A stretch of DNA of 64,000 nucleotides from positions 186,001 through 250,000 of the forward strand of contig JAEWZN010000011.1 in NCBI GenBank assembly GCA_023395255.1. Direction: 5' to 3'. Each line of letters opens with the position of its first letter. The stretch's first letter is position 1. Below, piece after piece: positions 34,780-42,563 of the stretch. This DNA comes from Deferribacteres bacterium (GTDB lineage: Bacteria > Chrysiogenota > Deferribacteres > Deferribacterales > Geovibrionaceae). Below the pieces are notes generated by a model. The model saw nothing but the letters and a program-made list of their open reading frames with translations. It searched no databases and was not told where the DNA came from. The position numbers were made by a program, and so were the translations under genes.

Positions 34780-34977
34780 TACATTTCCCACGAAAAAAGA
34801 GAGCCTGAGCAAAAAAACTCTTGAGCCGATTTACCAAGTGAAAAACCACATCCTGTGTTTTTCACTTACACGCTCACGCCGCAATGAATGCGGCTACGCT
34901 GCGCACGGCGCGTTCCCATCCATGGGAACATATACATTTCCCACGAAAAAAGAGAGCCTGAGCAAAAAAACTCTTGA
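34780..34977. repeat. 45-bp perfect direct repeats enclosing a 108-bp insert
   Basis: An identical 45-nt sequence (beginning TACATTTCCCACGAAAAAAG) occurs at 34780-34824 and 34933-34977, 153 bp apart start to start. The 108 bp between them are almost entirely the three-hairpin modular repeat, copy 4. The arrangement resembles an insertion bounded by a long duplication. The same geometry recurs at 35458-35655 with unrelated direct-repeat sequence. Confidence 0.85.
34836..34928 (-). repeat. Three-hairpin modular repeat, copy 4
   Basis: Read on the minus strand: hairpin I TTCCCAT/ATGGGAA with CCATGGA at its tip, linker CGCCGTGCGCAGCGTA, hairpin II GCCGCA/TGCGGC, linker GTGAGCGTGT, then hairpin III AAGTGAAAAAC/GTTTTTCACTT with loop ACAGGATGTG. 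All three stems differ from the other copies but remain fully paired. Confidence 0.8.
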
Positions 34978-35002
34978 TCAGGTATATGGGTTATGTTAGC
35001 AT
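34974..35002 (+). promoter_or_regulatory. Candidate promoter of rpmB
   Basis: TTGATC at 34974-34979 and TAGCAT at 34997-35002 are 17 nt apart, about 70 nt before the rpmB start. The -35 box overlaps the end of the second 45-bp direct repeat. Confidence 0.45.
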
Positions 35003-35073
35003 TTCAAGCTCTTTAGATCAAGACTATTGAACATTGTAAAGGTTTAGAATTATCATACATTCGGAGGATTAAC

Positions 35074-35262
35074 ATGGCCAGAAGATGTGAGGTTTGCGGT
35101 AAAGGACCGATGTTCGGTCACAACATAAGCCACGCTCACAACGTTACAAGAAGGGTTTTCCTTCCTAACGTGCACAAGATGAGAGTTATTGAAGACGGAC
35201 AGGTTGTCAGAAAAAAAGTCTGCACAAAATGCCTTAAAGCAGGCAAAGTTCAGAAAGCCTAA
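35074..35262 (+). CDS. rpmB: Ribosomal protein bL28
   Basis: This 62-residue protein is the large-subunit ribosomal protein L28. The N-terminus [23 protein letters not shown] and the RVFLPNVH segment are characteristic. It is the zinc-ribbon form, with CEVC (residues 5-8) and CTKC (about 50-53). GGAGG precedes the ATG by 8 nt. It is monocistronic, with a hairpin terminator after it. Zinc-binding L28 is often replaced by a zinc-free paralogue in low zinc; no paralogue is in the window. Confidence 0.97.
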   Translation: MARRCEVCGKGPMFGHNISHAHNVTRRVFLPNVHKMRVIEDGQVVRKKVCTKCLKAGKVQKA

Positions 35263-35281
35263 TCAACAGACATTGAACCCT

Positions 35282-35313
35282 GCCTGCGGCTTTTTTAGTC
35301 CGCAGGCGGTTTT
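35282..35313 (+). terminator. Terminator of rpmB
   Basis: GCCTGCGG (35282-35289) pairs with CCGCAGGC (35300-35307), followed by GGTTTTG. The T-rich loop is unusual. Confidence 0.7.
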
Positions 35314-35457
35314 GTCCCTTTCTTCATCCTAAAACTCCGGACTTTCAAAAGATTTTTTCTCAAAAAATTTTTCAGCGGATATTTTTGCGCCTATGCGTTC
35401 AGAGATTCTTGAGTCACTGCGAGGAGATGAAGCGACGAAGCAGTCTCTGAATATACT

Positions 35458-35655
35458 GAAAGATTGCTTCACTCTTTCAGAGTTCGCAATGACTCAGACA
35501 ACACAACTCCATGGACGTAAGTTGCGCCGTGCGAAGCGAAGGCGGGTTTATCCCGCCGCGAGCGTGTGAGGAAACGGACAGGATGTGCCGTTTCCGAACT
35601 ATCATAGAACGAAAGATTGCTTCACTCTTTCAGAGTTCGCAATGACGCAGACAAC
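35458..35655. repeat. 45-bp direct repeats enclosing a second 108-bp insert
   Basis: A 45-nt sequence beginning GAAAGATTGCTTCACTCTTT occurs at 35458-35502 and 35611-35655 with one mismatch. The start-to-start distance is 153 bp and the enclosed segment 108 bp, exactly as at 34780-34977, although the direct repeats share no sequence between the two sites. The enclosed segment is modular repeat copy 5. The rest of the 35314-35680 gap shows only a related dispersed repeat (AGCGACGAAGCAGTCTC near 35430) and no gene. Confidence 0.85.
35504..35595 (+). repeat. Three-hairpin modular repeat, copy 5
   Basis: Hairpin I CAACT/AGTTG with CCATGGA in its loop, linker CGCCGTGCGAAGCGAA, hairpin II GGCGGG/CCCGCC, linker GCGAGCGTGT and hairpin III GGAAACGG/CCGTTTCC with loop ACAGGATGTG. 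Stem sequences are again different from the other copies and complementary. Confidence 0.8.
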
Positions 35656-35680
35656 TGCTGCGCCGACTGATCTTATCAAA

Positions 35681-37828
35681 TCAGTTGCTGCGTACTTCCT
35701 GAACACCGTCTATATTAAGAAGCTTGTTGATGACAGTCTTAAGCTCTTTTTTATCCTGAACCTCGATGGTAAAATCCTGCTTGGACAGTCCGTCCGGTGC
35801 CTTGCCGGATGAAAGGTTTGAGATATTTATGCCCATCTCCTTCATGATATTGGCAATATCAAAAAGAACACCGGGACGGTCGATAACCACTGTTTTTATG
35901 GCAACAGGCATTCTGAACACCTTTTTATCGCTCCACTGAACAGGGGTGAGTCTCTCCTCGTTTATGCTGCCGTTCAGGATGTTTTCACAGTCCTTTTTAT
36001 GGATGACAATACCCCTGCCCCTTGAGATATAACCGATAATATCGTCTCCGGGAAGCGGCATGCAGCATTTGGCGACTTTCACCAGCACATCATCTATACC
36101 ATCGATTACAAAGGGCTCCTCGCTCTTCTTCGGAGCCGGAGCCTCCATGCTTTCGACAGCATCCTTCTTCTTGTCCTTAATTTCTGTAAAGTTATGAACT
36201 ATCTGTCTCGGCGATACCCTGCCGAACCCCACGGCGACATATATATCCTCAAGATCCTTAAGCTTATACTGGGAAGCGATCTTCCGGACATTGGCCTCCT
36301 TATTGAAGACCTCCCGGTAGTCCATAAAATACTGCTTGAACTCCCTGTCCAGAAAGTCTATACCCTGCGCCAGTGCGCGGTCACGCTCTTCCTTCCTGAT
36401 GAAGTTGCGTATTCTGACCTTTGCCCTGCTTGTTTTTACAAAGCCGAGCCAGTCACGGCTGGGCTTGTGGTTGGGCGAGGTGAGAACCGTTACCCTGTCA
36501 CCGTTGCGCAGGCGGTATTTCAGCGGAACCATGCGGCCGTCAACCTTCGCTCCGGTGCACATATTCCCTATGTCAGTGTGGATGGAGTAAGCAAAATCTA
36601 TGGGCGTGGAACCGACCGGAAGCTCCACCACATCCCCCTTCGGGGTGAAAACATAGATCTGTGTGGGGAGGATGTCCTCCTTCAGCGCCTCAACAAGGTC
36701 TATGGGACGTTTGAGATCATGCTGTTCAAGAAGCCCCCTGAGCCAGCGGAAGGTTTTATCCTCCTGCGGGTCGAAGACCTTGCCCTCTTTATATTTCCAG
36801 TGGGCGGCGATCCCTTCCTCTGCCACTTTGTGCATTTCGTGGGTTCTGATCTGGAACTCCACAGCCATACCCTTCGGCCCCACAACTGTTGTGTGGAGCG
36901 ACTGGTAAAGGTTGGACTTCTGCATTGCGATATAGTCCTTAAACCTTGACTGTATGGGCATCCACAAGTTATGGATTATGCCCATAACAGCGTAGCACTG
37001 GGGAACGTTATCCACCATAATGCGCAGGGCGAGAAGGTCATATATCTCCTCAAAGCTTGCGCCCTTTTTCACCATTTTATTGTAAATGCTGTAAAAATGC
37101 TTCGGTCTGCCCTGAATCTCGGCTCTTATGCCGTTTACCTCAAGCTCCTTCATCACTTTCTGCATTACTTCGAGGAGATACTGCTCACGCTCACCGCGTT
37201 TATACTTAACCTTCTCGTAGATCTCGTAATACATCTTGGGGTTAAGGATGCGGAAGCAACGATCCTCAAGCTCCCACTTGATCCATGCTATACCCAGCCT
37301 GTGAGCAAGGGGCGCATAAATATCCATGGTTTCCTGAGCTATGCGTTCCTGTTTTTCCTGTCTAAGGGAGTCGATTGTGCTTATATTGTGGAGCCTGTCG
37401 GCCAGTTTGATGAGTATTACGCGGACATCTTTTGACATGGAGACCAGCATCTTGCGGAAGTTTTCCGCCTGCTTTTCCTCTTTGGATTTAAACTCGATCT
37501 GCCCTATCTTAGAGACACCGTTGACGATAAACGCCACATCCTCCCCGAACAGCGAGGCCACCTCTTCATAGGTCGCGTCCGTATCTTCAAGAGTATCATG
37601 GAGAAGGCCGCCTATCACTGTGTCCACATCCATGTTCATCTCTGCGAGGATGTAGGCAACGTTCAGCGGGTGGGAAAGGTAGGGTTCGCCGCTGTGGCGT
37701 AACTGCCCCCTGTGCTTCTGCGCGGCATAGACATATGCCTTGTGCACTTTTTCAAGCCCGGTGGTGACACCGTTTTTTATCATTTTGTCCTGAATATCCA
37801 TCAGGCGAATAATTTTCTTGTGTGTCAT
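35681..37828 (-). CDS. rsh: Bifunctional (p)ppGpp synthetase/hydrolase (RelA/SpoT family)
   Basis: The 715-residue protein makes and degrades the stringent-response alarmone. The order is HD hydrolase domain (about 25-180, HDTLEDT near 77), synthetase domain (about 235-345, RFKDYIAMQKSNLYQSLHTTV near 295), TGS (about 385-450, IYVFTPKGDVVELPVGSTPIDFAY) and a C-terminal ACT domain (about 640-715, MGINISNLSSG). An intact HD site and the RFKD motif indicate a bifunctional enzyme. Its ATG overlaps the recJ stop by 4 nt, so it is translationally coupled to recJ. Confidence 0.95.
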   Translation of the reverse strand: MTHKKIIRLMDIQDKMIKNGVTTGLEKVHKAYVYAAQKHRGQLRHSGEPYLSHPLNVAYILAEMNMDVDTVIGGLLHDTLEDTDATYEEVASLFGEDVAFIVNGVSKIGQIEFKSKEEKQAENFRKMLVSMSKDVRVILIKLADRLHNISTIDSLRQEKQERIAQETMDIYAPLAHRLGIAWIKWELEDRCFRILNPKMYYEIYEKVKYKRGEREQYLLEVMQKVMKELEVNGIRAEIQGRPKHFYSIYNKMVKKGASFEEIYDLLALRIMVDNVPQCYAVMGIIHNLWMPIQSRFKDYIAMQKSNLYQSLHTTVVGPKGMAVEFQIRTHEMHKVAEEGIAAHWKYKEGKVFDPQEDKTFRWLRGLLEQHDLKRPIDLVEALKEDILPTQIYVFTPKGDVVELPVGSTPIDFAYSIHTDIGNMCTGAKVDGRMVPLKYRLRNGDRVTVLTSPNHKPSRDWLGFVKTSRAKVRIRNFIRKEERDRALAQGIDFLDREFKQYFMDYREVFNKEANVRKIASQYKLKDLEDIYVAVGFGRVSPRQIVHNFTEIKDKKKDAVESMEAPAPKKSEEPFVIDGIDDVLVKVAKCCMPLPGDDIIGYISRGRGIVIHKKDCENILNGSINEERLTPVQWSDKKVFRMPVAIKTVVIDRPGVLFDIANIMKEMGINISNLSSGKAPDGLSKQDFTIEVQDKKELKTVINKLLNIDGVQEVRSN

Positions 37829-39570
37829 ATATTTTCATCCGCGGGGCGAATATCCTTGAGATTAAGCTGAATGAACTTGCCGCCGTACCACCCGTTGAGA
37901 ACGGGGGTGAAAACTATATCAAATGAACTGGAGGAACTTAGCATCTCCTCAAAATCCTTCATGTTATAGCCTATGCAGTCAAATACTCTGCCGTTTTTCT
38001 CAAGATATATCTTAAGATGCGTTTTCTCCTTGCCCACGTAGGAGAAGGGCTGGGATTTCCTCAGATTCCTCATACAGAACACGGGCTCCTTATTGCCCGC
38101 TCCGAAAGGCTGCATCCTGTCCAGCCAGTCGAGGAGTTCCTTATTAACGTCCTCCGGTTCCAGAAAAGCGTCAATAACCAGCTCCGGTATATAATCATTC
38201 TCAGAAAGCAAAGTGTCAACAGCTTCGTTGAATTTTTCTCTCAATTCGGAAATATTATCCATCTGAACCTTGAGCCCGGCGGCGTATTTATGCCCGCCGA
38301 AGGTTATGAGCAGGCTCTCGACCTTTTTGAGCCCTTCATAAAGATGAAATGCGGGAATACTGCGGGCGGAGCCTTTGCCCACACCGTTTTCGGAAGTGAT
38401 TATGATTGTGGGTTTATGAAACTTTTCCACCACCCTTGAGGCGACTATCCCTATCACGCCCTGATGCCAGCTTTCGGAGTAGAGCACAAGTCCTTTGTAT
38501 CTCTCGTTAAGCTGCTCAGTTTCTATCATGTGGTATGACTCAAGAATGATTTCGCGCTCTATGGTCTGGCGGTATCTGTTCTCCTGATCAAGCTCGCGGG
38601 CGAGGTAACGTGCTTCATCCCTGTTATCTGTTATGAGAAGACGGAGCCCTTTGTCGCTGCTGCCCATTCTGCCCACGGCATTTATGCGCGGCGCAAGGGC
38701 AAAACCCACCTGTGACGTACCCACGCGGGAGCCGTCCAGTCCGGTGATTTTTTTAAGCTCGCTGACACCCGGCCTTGTGGATTTCTGAGAGAGAAGCTCA
38801 AGCCCGTGGCGTACAAAAATTCTGTTTTCCCCCACAATGGGCACAACATCCGCCACAGTGCCGAGGGTTACAAGATCAAGGTATTTTTTTATGTTAGGAG
38901 CGCCCTTGCCGAAGCACCCCTGTTCCCGCAGATAGTAGCGCAGACCCATTACAAGCTTGAAAGCGACACCTACCCCGGCAAGCTCCTTAAACTCATAATT
39001 ATCTCCGGGCTGGAGAGGGTTGATTATACACAAGGCTTTTTCAGGCATGACCTCAGCGGGCTGGTGGTGGTCAGTTACTATGACATCCATTCCGAGAGAG
39101 GCGGCATAGGCCACCTCAGCCACGGCGTTTATGCCGCAGTCCACTGTTATTATGAGTTTGGTTCCCCTTGAGGCTATCTCATCCATGGCTTCGCAGTTGA
39201 GGCCGTAGCCCTCCTCAAGCCTGTTGGGAATATAGTAATCCGCATTAGCCCCTATTTCGGTCAGGAAAAGAAACATCAGCGAAACAGAGGTAACGCCGTC
39301 CACATCATAATCACCGTAAATGCATATCCGCTCACCCTTTGCCAGGGCAATGCGTATACGCTCCACAGCGATTTTCATTCCCTTAAGGTTAAAAGGGCTG
39401 TTGAGCTCCCGAAGGGGTGTTTCCAGAAAGCATTCTATGGTTGAGTCATCAGTAAGATGTTTTTTGACAAAGACTTCGCAGAGACAGTCCGGAACCCCGA
39501 TTCTTCGCAGAACCTCAAGGTGCGGAAGAGTATCCGCCCTTTTGTAGATCCACTTATACTTAGAACTCAT
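37825..39570 (-). CDS. recJ: Single-stranded-DNA-specific 5'-3' exonuclease RecJ
   Basis: RecJ degrades single-stranded DNA in recombination and mismatch repair using Mn ions. DHH-family motifs are GDYDVDG near residue 85, VDCGIN near 141 and VTDHHQP near 165. The DHHA1 motif GGHKYAAGL is near 440, with a C-terminal OB-fold. The open frame runs up to a TTG at 39627. I use the ATG at 39570 (MSSKYKWIYK), but a TTG at 39597 has a better-placed GGAG, so the N-terminus is uncertain by about ten residues. It is coupled to the RelA/SpoT gene downstream. Confidence 0.93.
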   Translation of the reverse strand: MSSKYKWIYKRADTLPHLEVLRRIGVPDCLCEVFVKKHLTDDSTIECFLETPLRELNSPFNLKGMKIAVERIRIALAKGERICIYGDYDVDGVTSVSLMFLFLTEIGANADYYIPNRLEEGYGLNCEAMDEIASRGTKLIITVDCGINAVAEVAYAASLGMDVIVTDHHQPAEVMPEKALCIINPLQPGDNYEFKELAGVGVAFKLVMGLRYYLREQGCFGKGAPNIKKYLDLVTLGTVADVVPIVGENRIFVRHGLELLSQKSTRPGVSELKKITGLDGSRVGTSQVGFALAPRINAVGRMGSSDKGLRLLITDNRDEARYLARELDQENRYRQTIEREIILESYHMIETEQLNERYKGLVLYSESWHQGVIGIVASRVVEKFHKPTIIITSENGVGKGSARSIPAFHLYEGLKKVESLLITFGGHKYAAGLKVQMDNISELREKFNEAVDTLLSENDYIPELVIDAFLEPEDVNKELLDWLDRMQPFGAGNKEPVFCMRNLRKSQPFSYVGKEKTHLKIYLEKNGRVFDCIGYNMKDFEEMLSSSSSFDIVFTPVLNGWYGGKFIQLNLKDIRPADENI

Positions 39571-39688
39571 GTAGGTTTCAAAACTGTTCGGGTTCAAAAG
39601 CATCTCCGTGCTCAGACGTTTAATCAACTCGCCTGCGACCCCTGCATATCACTGCAGGGAAAAACACTTTCCGAACAGAAGAACGTGC

Positions 39689-39904
39689 CTAAAGGAAGCT
39701 CACCGGCTTTATCGGCTTGTATGACTTGGTAACAGGAAGGCTTTCAGGTGTCTGAAGTCTGTATTTGTCAACTATTTTGGTTTCGATAACCTTTCCCTCG
39801 CTGTCATACAGAGTCAGTTCATACTGACTGACAGCAGCGCTGTTCACAAGGGATGCCACAAGCCATGCCATACTGATTATAAATGCGACGTACCAGTACT
39901 TCAT
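39689..39904 (-). CDS. Small single-TM protein of unknown function
   Basis: From the ATG at 39904 (GGAG 6 nt upstream) this is a 71-residue protein with one hydrophobic segment at about residues 3-24. A polar, beta-rich tail follows (ELTLYDSEGKVIETKIVDKYRLQTPESLPVTK) and would lie outside the cytoplasm. The frame extends to 39940 with a second plausible start. I recognise no family. It precedes recJ on the same strand by about 120 nt and may be co-transcribed. Confidence 0.55.
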   Translation of the reverse strand: MKYWYVAFIISMAWLVASLVNSAAVSQYELTLYDSEGKVIETKIVDKYRLQTPESLPVTKSYKPIKPVSFL

Positions 39905-40109
39905 GCTGGCTCCGCCGAAAATATCCCTTAATTCAGGCATTATTCCACCGCCGAAATTTAATACTTTATTTATACTTCAATGAAAGTAAAAATACAAGTA
40001 GGGTTAGGGTGCTTAATTTAAAATGAACCGAGGTTTACCGTTTATATATTAATTATTTCACCGTTAAACCATCATTGTGTTTAATACAGGAATCGGGTTA
40101 TATATTCTT

Positions 40110-41030
40110 ATGGGTGAAATTTTCTTTCTCGTGCTTCCGGTTTTCATAGTGCTTGCGACCGGAAACCTGCTTAAAAGAATGAAGATAGTCGATGACAGGT
40201 TCATTGCCTCGTCCAATACGCTTATCTTCAAAGTCACCCTGCCCGCCCTTCTTTTTCTCAGCATCTCCCGCTCAAACCTCAAGGCGGTTTTTGACTGGCG
40301 GCTTGTGGCGATAATTTTCGCATCAGTTTTTCTGGTCGCAGTGCTCAGTTTCATCACGGCAAAAATACTCCGCCTCAGTCCGGATATAACAGGCACATTC
40401 GCCATGAACAACTTCCGCGGAAATTACGCGAACATGGGGCTGCCCGTGTTCTTTTATGTCTTTGGGCAGGAAGGACTTATGTACGCCAGCGTCCTTATGG
40501 CGTTCATTGTGCCTTATGTAAGCATGCTGGCGATAATCGGCCTCAGCCTCACCTCCGGCGACAGAACCAAGATAGCCCCCATGATGAAAAACGCTGTGCT
40601 GAACCCCCTCGCCATTGCCTGTATGGGCGGACTGCTCTATTCATACATCGGCATACCCATGCCCGCATTCATCAACAAGTCCATCTCCATTATCAGTGAT
40701 GTTACGCTCCCCCTCGCGCTGTTCTGCGTGGGCTCCACAATCACGCTGGAATCAATGAAGAATGACTTTTTCCTCAGTTCCCTGAGCTCGTTCTTCAAAA
40801 TGCTCGTCGGGCCCGCCATAGCCTTCTTCATGCTGAAAGCATGGGGAATTGAGATGACCATCGGTGCTAAAGCACTCGTGGTTCTGCTCTCATCCCCTTC
40901 CGGAACGGTAAACTACGTGTTCGCCGCGGCAATGGGGGGCAACACACGCCTCACCGCAAGCACCATAGTCACCACACACAGCTTCTCTATCCTCACTTTC
41001 ATCATGTGGATCATGATAGTCGGCGTATAG
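40110..41030 (+). CDS. AEC-family transporter (auxin efflux carrier-like)
   Basis: The 306-residue membrane protein has about ten helices in two halves and matches the AEC/BASS-like superfamily. Family features are NTLIFKVTLPALLFLSIS near 37, the NNFRGNYANMGLPVFF segment near 105, and LPLALFCVGSTITLE near 205. Members export small carboxylates or similar solutes; the substrate is unknown here. The frame extends to a GTG at 40077. Its 3' end overlaps the convergent DUF167 gene by 20 bp. Confidence 0.85.
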   Translation: MGEIFFLVLPVFIVLATGNLLKRMKIVDDRFIASSNTLIFKVTLPALLFLSISRSNLKAVFDWRLVAIIFASVFLVAVLSFITAKILRLSPDITGTFAMNNFRGNYANMGLPVFFYVFGQEGLMYASVLMAFIVPYVSMLAIIGLSLTSGDRTKIAPMMKNAVLNPLAIACMGGLLYSYIGIPMPAFINKSISIISDVTLPLALFCVGSTITLESMKNDFFLSSLSSFFKMLVGPAIAFFMLKAWGIEMTIGAKALVVLLSSPSGTVNYVFAAAMGGNTRLTASTIVTTHSFSILTFIMWIMIVGV

Positions 41031-41298
41031 CCTCCAGAACATCCCCGTCAGTCAGATCAGCATCTATCTCAATGGTTTTATGCCGTGAAAGTCCGCCCGC
41101 ACATATCCTCACCGAGGACTTGGGCAGTTTCAGCGCCTTAGCGAAAAACTGAACCACAGCCTCATTCGCCGCACCCTCAACAGGCGGTGCTGCGACCTTT
41201 ATCTTCGCCTTTCCGGCAAACTCCCCGGCATACCCGCTCTTCTTCGCGCCGGGCTGGATATAAACATGAAATTTCATACAAATATAATACATCATCAC
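41011..41298 (-). CDS. DUF167 (YggU-like) small protein
   Basis: The DUF167 fold is recognisable from VYIQPGAKKS, KIKVAAPPVEGAANEAVVQFFAKAL and SVRICAGGLSRHKTIEI. The full frame gives 95 residues; a start at 41277 (MKFHVYIQPG) gives 88 but lacks a ribosome-binding site, while AGGGG lies before the ATG pair at 41298/41295. Members are small soluble alpha/beta proteins with no firm function. It lies between, and is oriented against, the AEC transporter and argC. Confidence 0.85.
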   Translation of the reverse strand: MMMYYICMKFHVYIQPGAKKSGYAGEFAGKAKIKVAAPPVEGAANEAVVQFFAKALKLPKSSVRICAGGLSRHKTIEIDADLTDGDVLEAIRRLS

Positions 41299-41380
41299 CC
41301 CTTGCGGATAAAACAGGTATCTTTACATTTAATATAACGGGTGCTAATATCCTGCACTGACAAGCCTTCGGAGGTCTATT

Positions 41381-42385
41381 TTGAAAATCGGAATTATCGG
41401 AGCCACCGGGTACACCGGATTTGAACTGGTAAAAATTCTTGCGAAACACCCTGAATTTGAAATAGCGGCACTTACCAGCACCACCCTTGCAGGTACGCCC
41501 TATTCCTCAGTTTATCCCCAGCTCCGAGGCATTGTCGACAACATCATAGAAACCGATGACTATGAAAAATGCGCTCAGAAAATCGATGCGGTATTCCTCT
41601 GCCTGCCCCACACGGCAAGTCAGGAAGCGGCTGCCTTCTTCCTCTCCAAAGGGAAAAAAGTAGCTGACCTCAGCGCCGATTTCAGATTGGGCAGCAAAGA
41701 CCTGTACGAGTTTGTGTACAAAGTGCCCCATAAAAAGGAGGAACTCTTCGCACAAGCCGTCTACGGTATGCCCGAAATATTCGGCGAACAGCTTAAAACC
41801 GCAAAACTGGCAGCCATACCCGGCTGCTATCCCACCTCAGTGATTATGCCCCTGTTTCCCCTTCTGAAAGAAGGACTTATAGACGGAGAGTTCATAGTTG
41901 CGGACAGTAAATCCGGCATAACCGGCGCAGGAAAGACACCATCAGAGAAAACACACTTCTGCAATGTGCAGGAAAACTTTCAGGCATACGGAGTACTCAG
42001 CCACAGGCACAACCCCGAAATAAACTTCATTCTCGGCAAGGCCGGCAAACCAGTGGACGTAACCTTCACACCCCACCTCGCACCGATAAATAAAGGTATC
42101 GAAAGCACCATATACACACGGTCACACACAGATATATTCCAGCTCGCGGAATGCCTGAAAACATTCTACAAAGGCAGGAGATTCGTCCGAATACTCGACT
42201 TCGGGAACGTCGCCGCCACAGCAAACGTCCGCGATACCAACTTCATAGACATCGCACTGTTTAAAAAAGCGGATAAACTCGTCATCACCTCCGCAATTGA
42301 TAACCTCGTGAAAGGCGCAAGCGGAGCCGCTGTGCAGACCATGAACGTAATGTGCGGACTGGATGAAACAACAGGACTGATATAG
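41381..42385 (+). CDS. argC: N-acetyl-gamma-glutamyl-phosphate reductase
   Basis: The third step of arginine synthesis: NADPH-dependent reduction of N-acetylglutamyl phosphate to the semialdehyde. The 334-residue protein has the Rossmann motif GATGYTGFEL (residues 7-16), the catalytic Cys in IPGCYPTS (about 150) and the SGITGAGKTPSEKTHF block near 185. The start is a TTG with GGAGGT 6 nt upstream. argJ follows after a 178-nt gap containing hairpins, so the pair may be an operon with internal control. Confidence 0.95.
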   Translation: MKIGIIGATGYTGFELVKILAKHPEFEIAALTSTTLAGTPYSSVYPQLRGIVDNIIETDDYEKCAQKIDAVFLCLPHTASQEAAAFFLSKGKKVADLSADFRLGSKDLYEFVYKVPHKKEELFAQAVYGMPEIFGEQLKTAKLAAIPGCYPTSVIMPLFPLLKEGLIDGEFIVADSKSGITGAGKTPSEKTHFCNVQENFQAYGVLSHRHNPEINFILGKAGKPVDVTFTPHLAPINKGIESTIYTRSHTDIFQLAECLKTFYKGRRFVRILDFGNVAATANVRDTNFIDIALFKKADKLVITSAIDNLVKGASGAAVQTMNVMCGLDETTGLI

Positions 42386-42398
42386 AGTATAGATTTAT

Positions 42399-42525
42399 CT
42401 AGGAAAACTTTTTGAAAAAAGCTTTTCCTAGAACCTTTCAAAAACTTTTACCTGCTTCGCAAAGATATGGTTTCTTTGGGAAGGAGCATGAGGAAACACT
42501 TTCTTTCCCATTAAAGAAAGGGTTT
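42399..42525. promoter_or_regulatory. Two hairpins in the argC-argJ gap
   Basis: An inverted repeat CTAGGAAAA/TTTTCCTAG enclosing a second CTTTTT/AAAAAG repeat lies at about 42399-42431. A second hairpin, GAAACACTTTCTTT (42492-42505) with AAAGAAAGGGTTTC (42512-42525), ends 38 nt before the argJ ATG. The first may terminate argC transcripts; the second lies in the argJ leader. No ARG-box consensus or riboswitch was recognised. Confidence 0.45.
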
Positions 42526-42563
42526 CTTCATTTAAAGCTTAATAAATACAGGAGATAAATATC

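Noticed and set aside
34780..35655. CRISPR array, because of evenly spaced direct repeats
   Set aside because: Each pair has only two repeats, repeat sequences differ between pairs, the intervening DNA is a repeated element and no cas genes are present.
35585..35812. 75-codon plus-strand frame overlapping repeat copy 5
   Set aside because: It runs through dispersed repeat sequence and into the 3' end of the RelA/SpoT gene on the other strand.
36194..36949. 251-codon plus-strand frame antisense to the RelA/SpoT gene
   Set aside because: Shadow of a conserved gene; no ribosome-binding site or domain.
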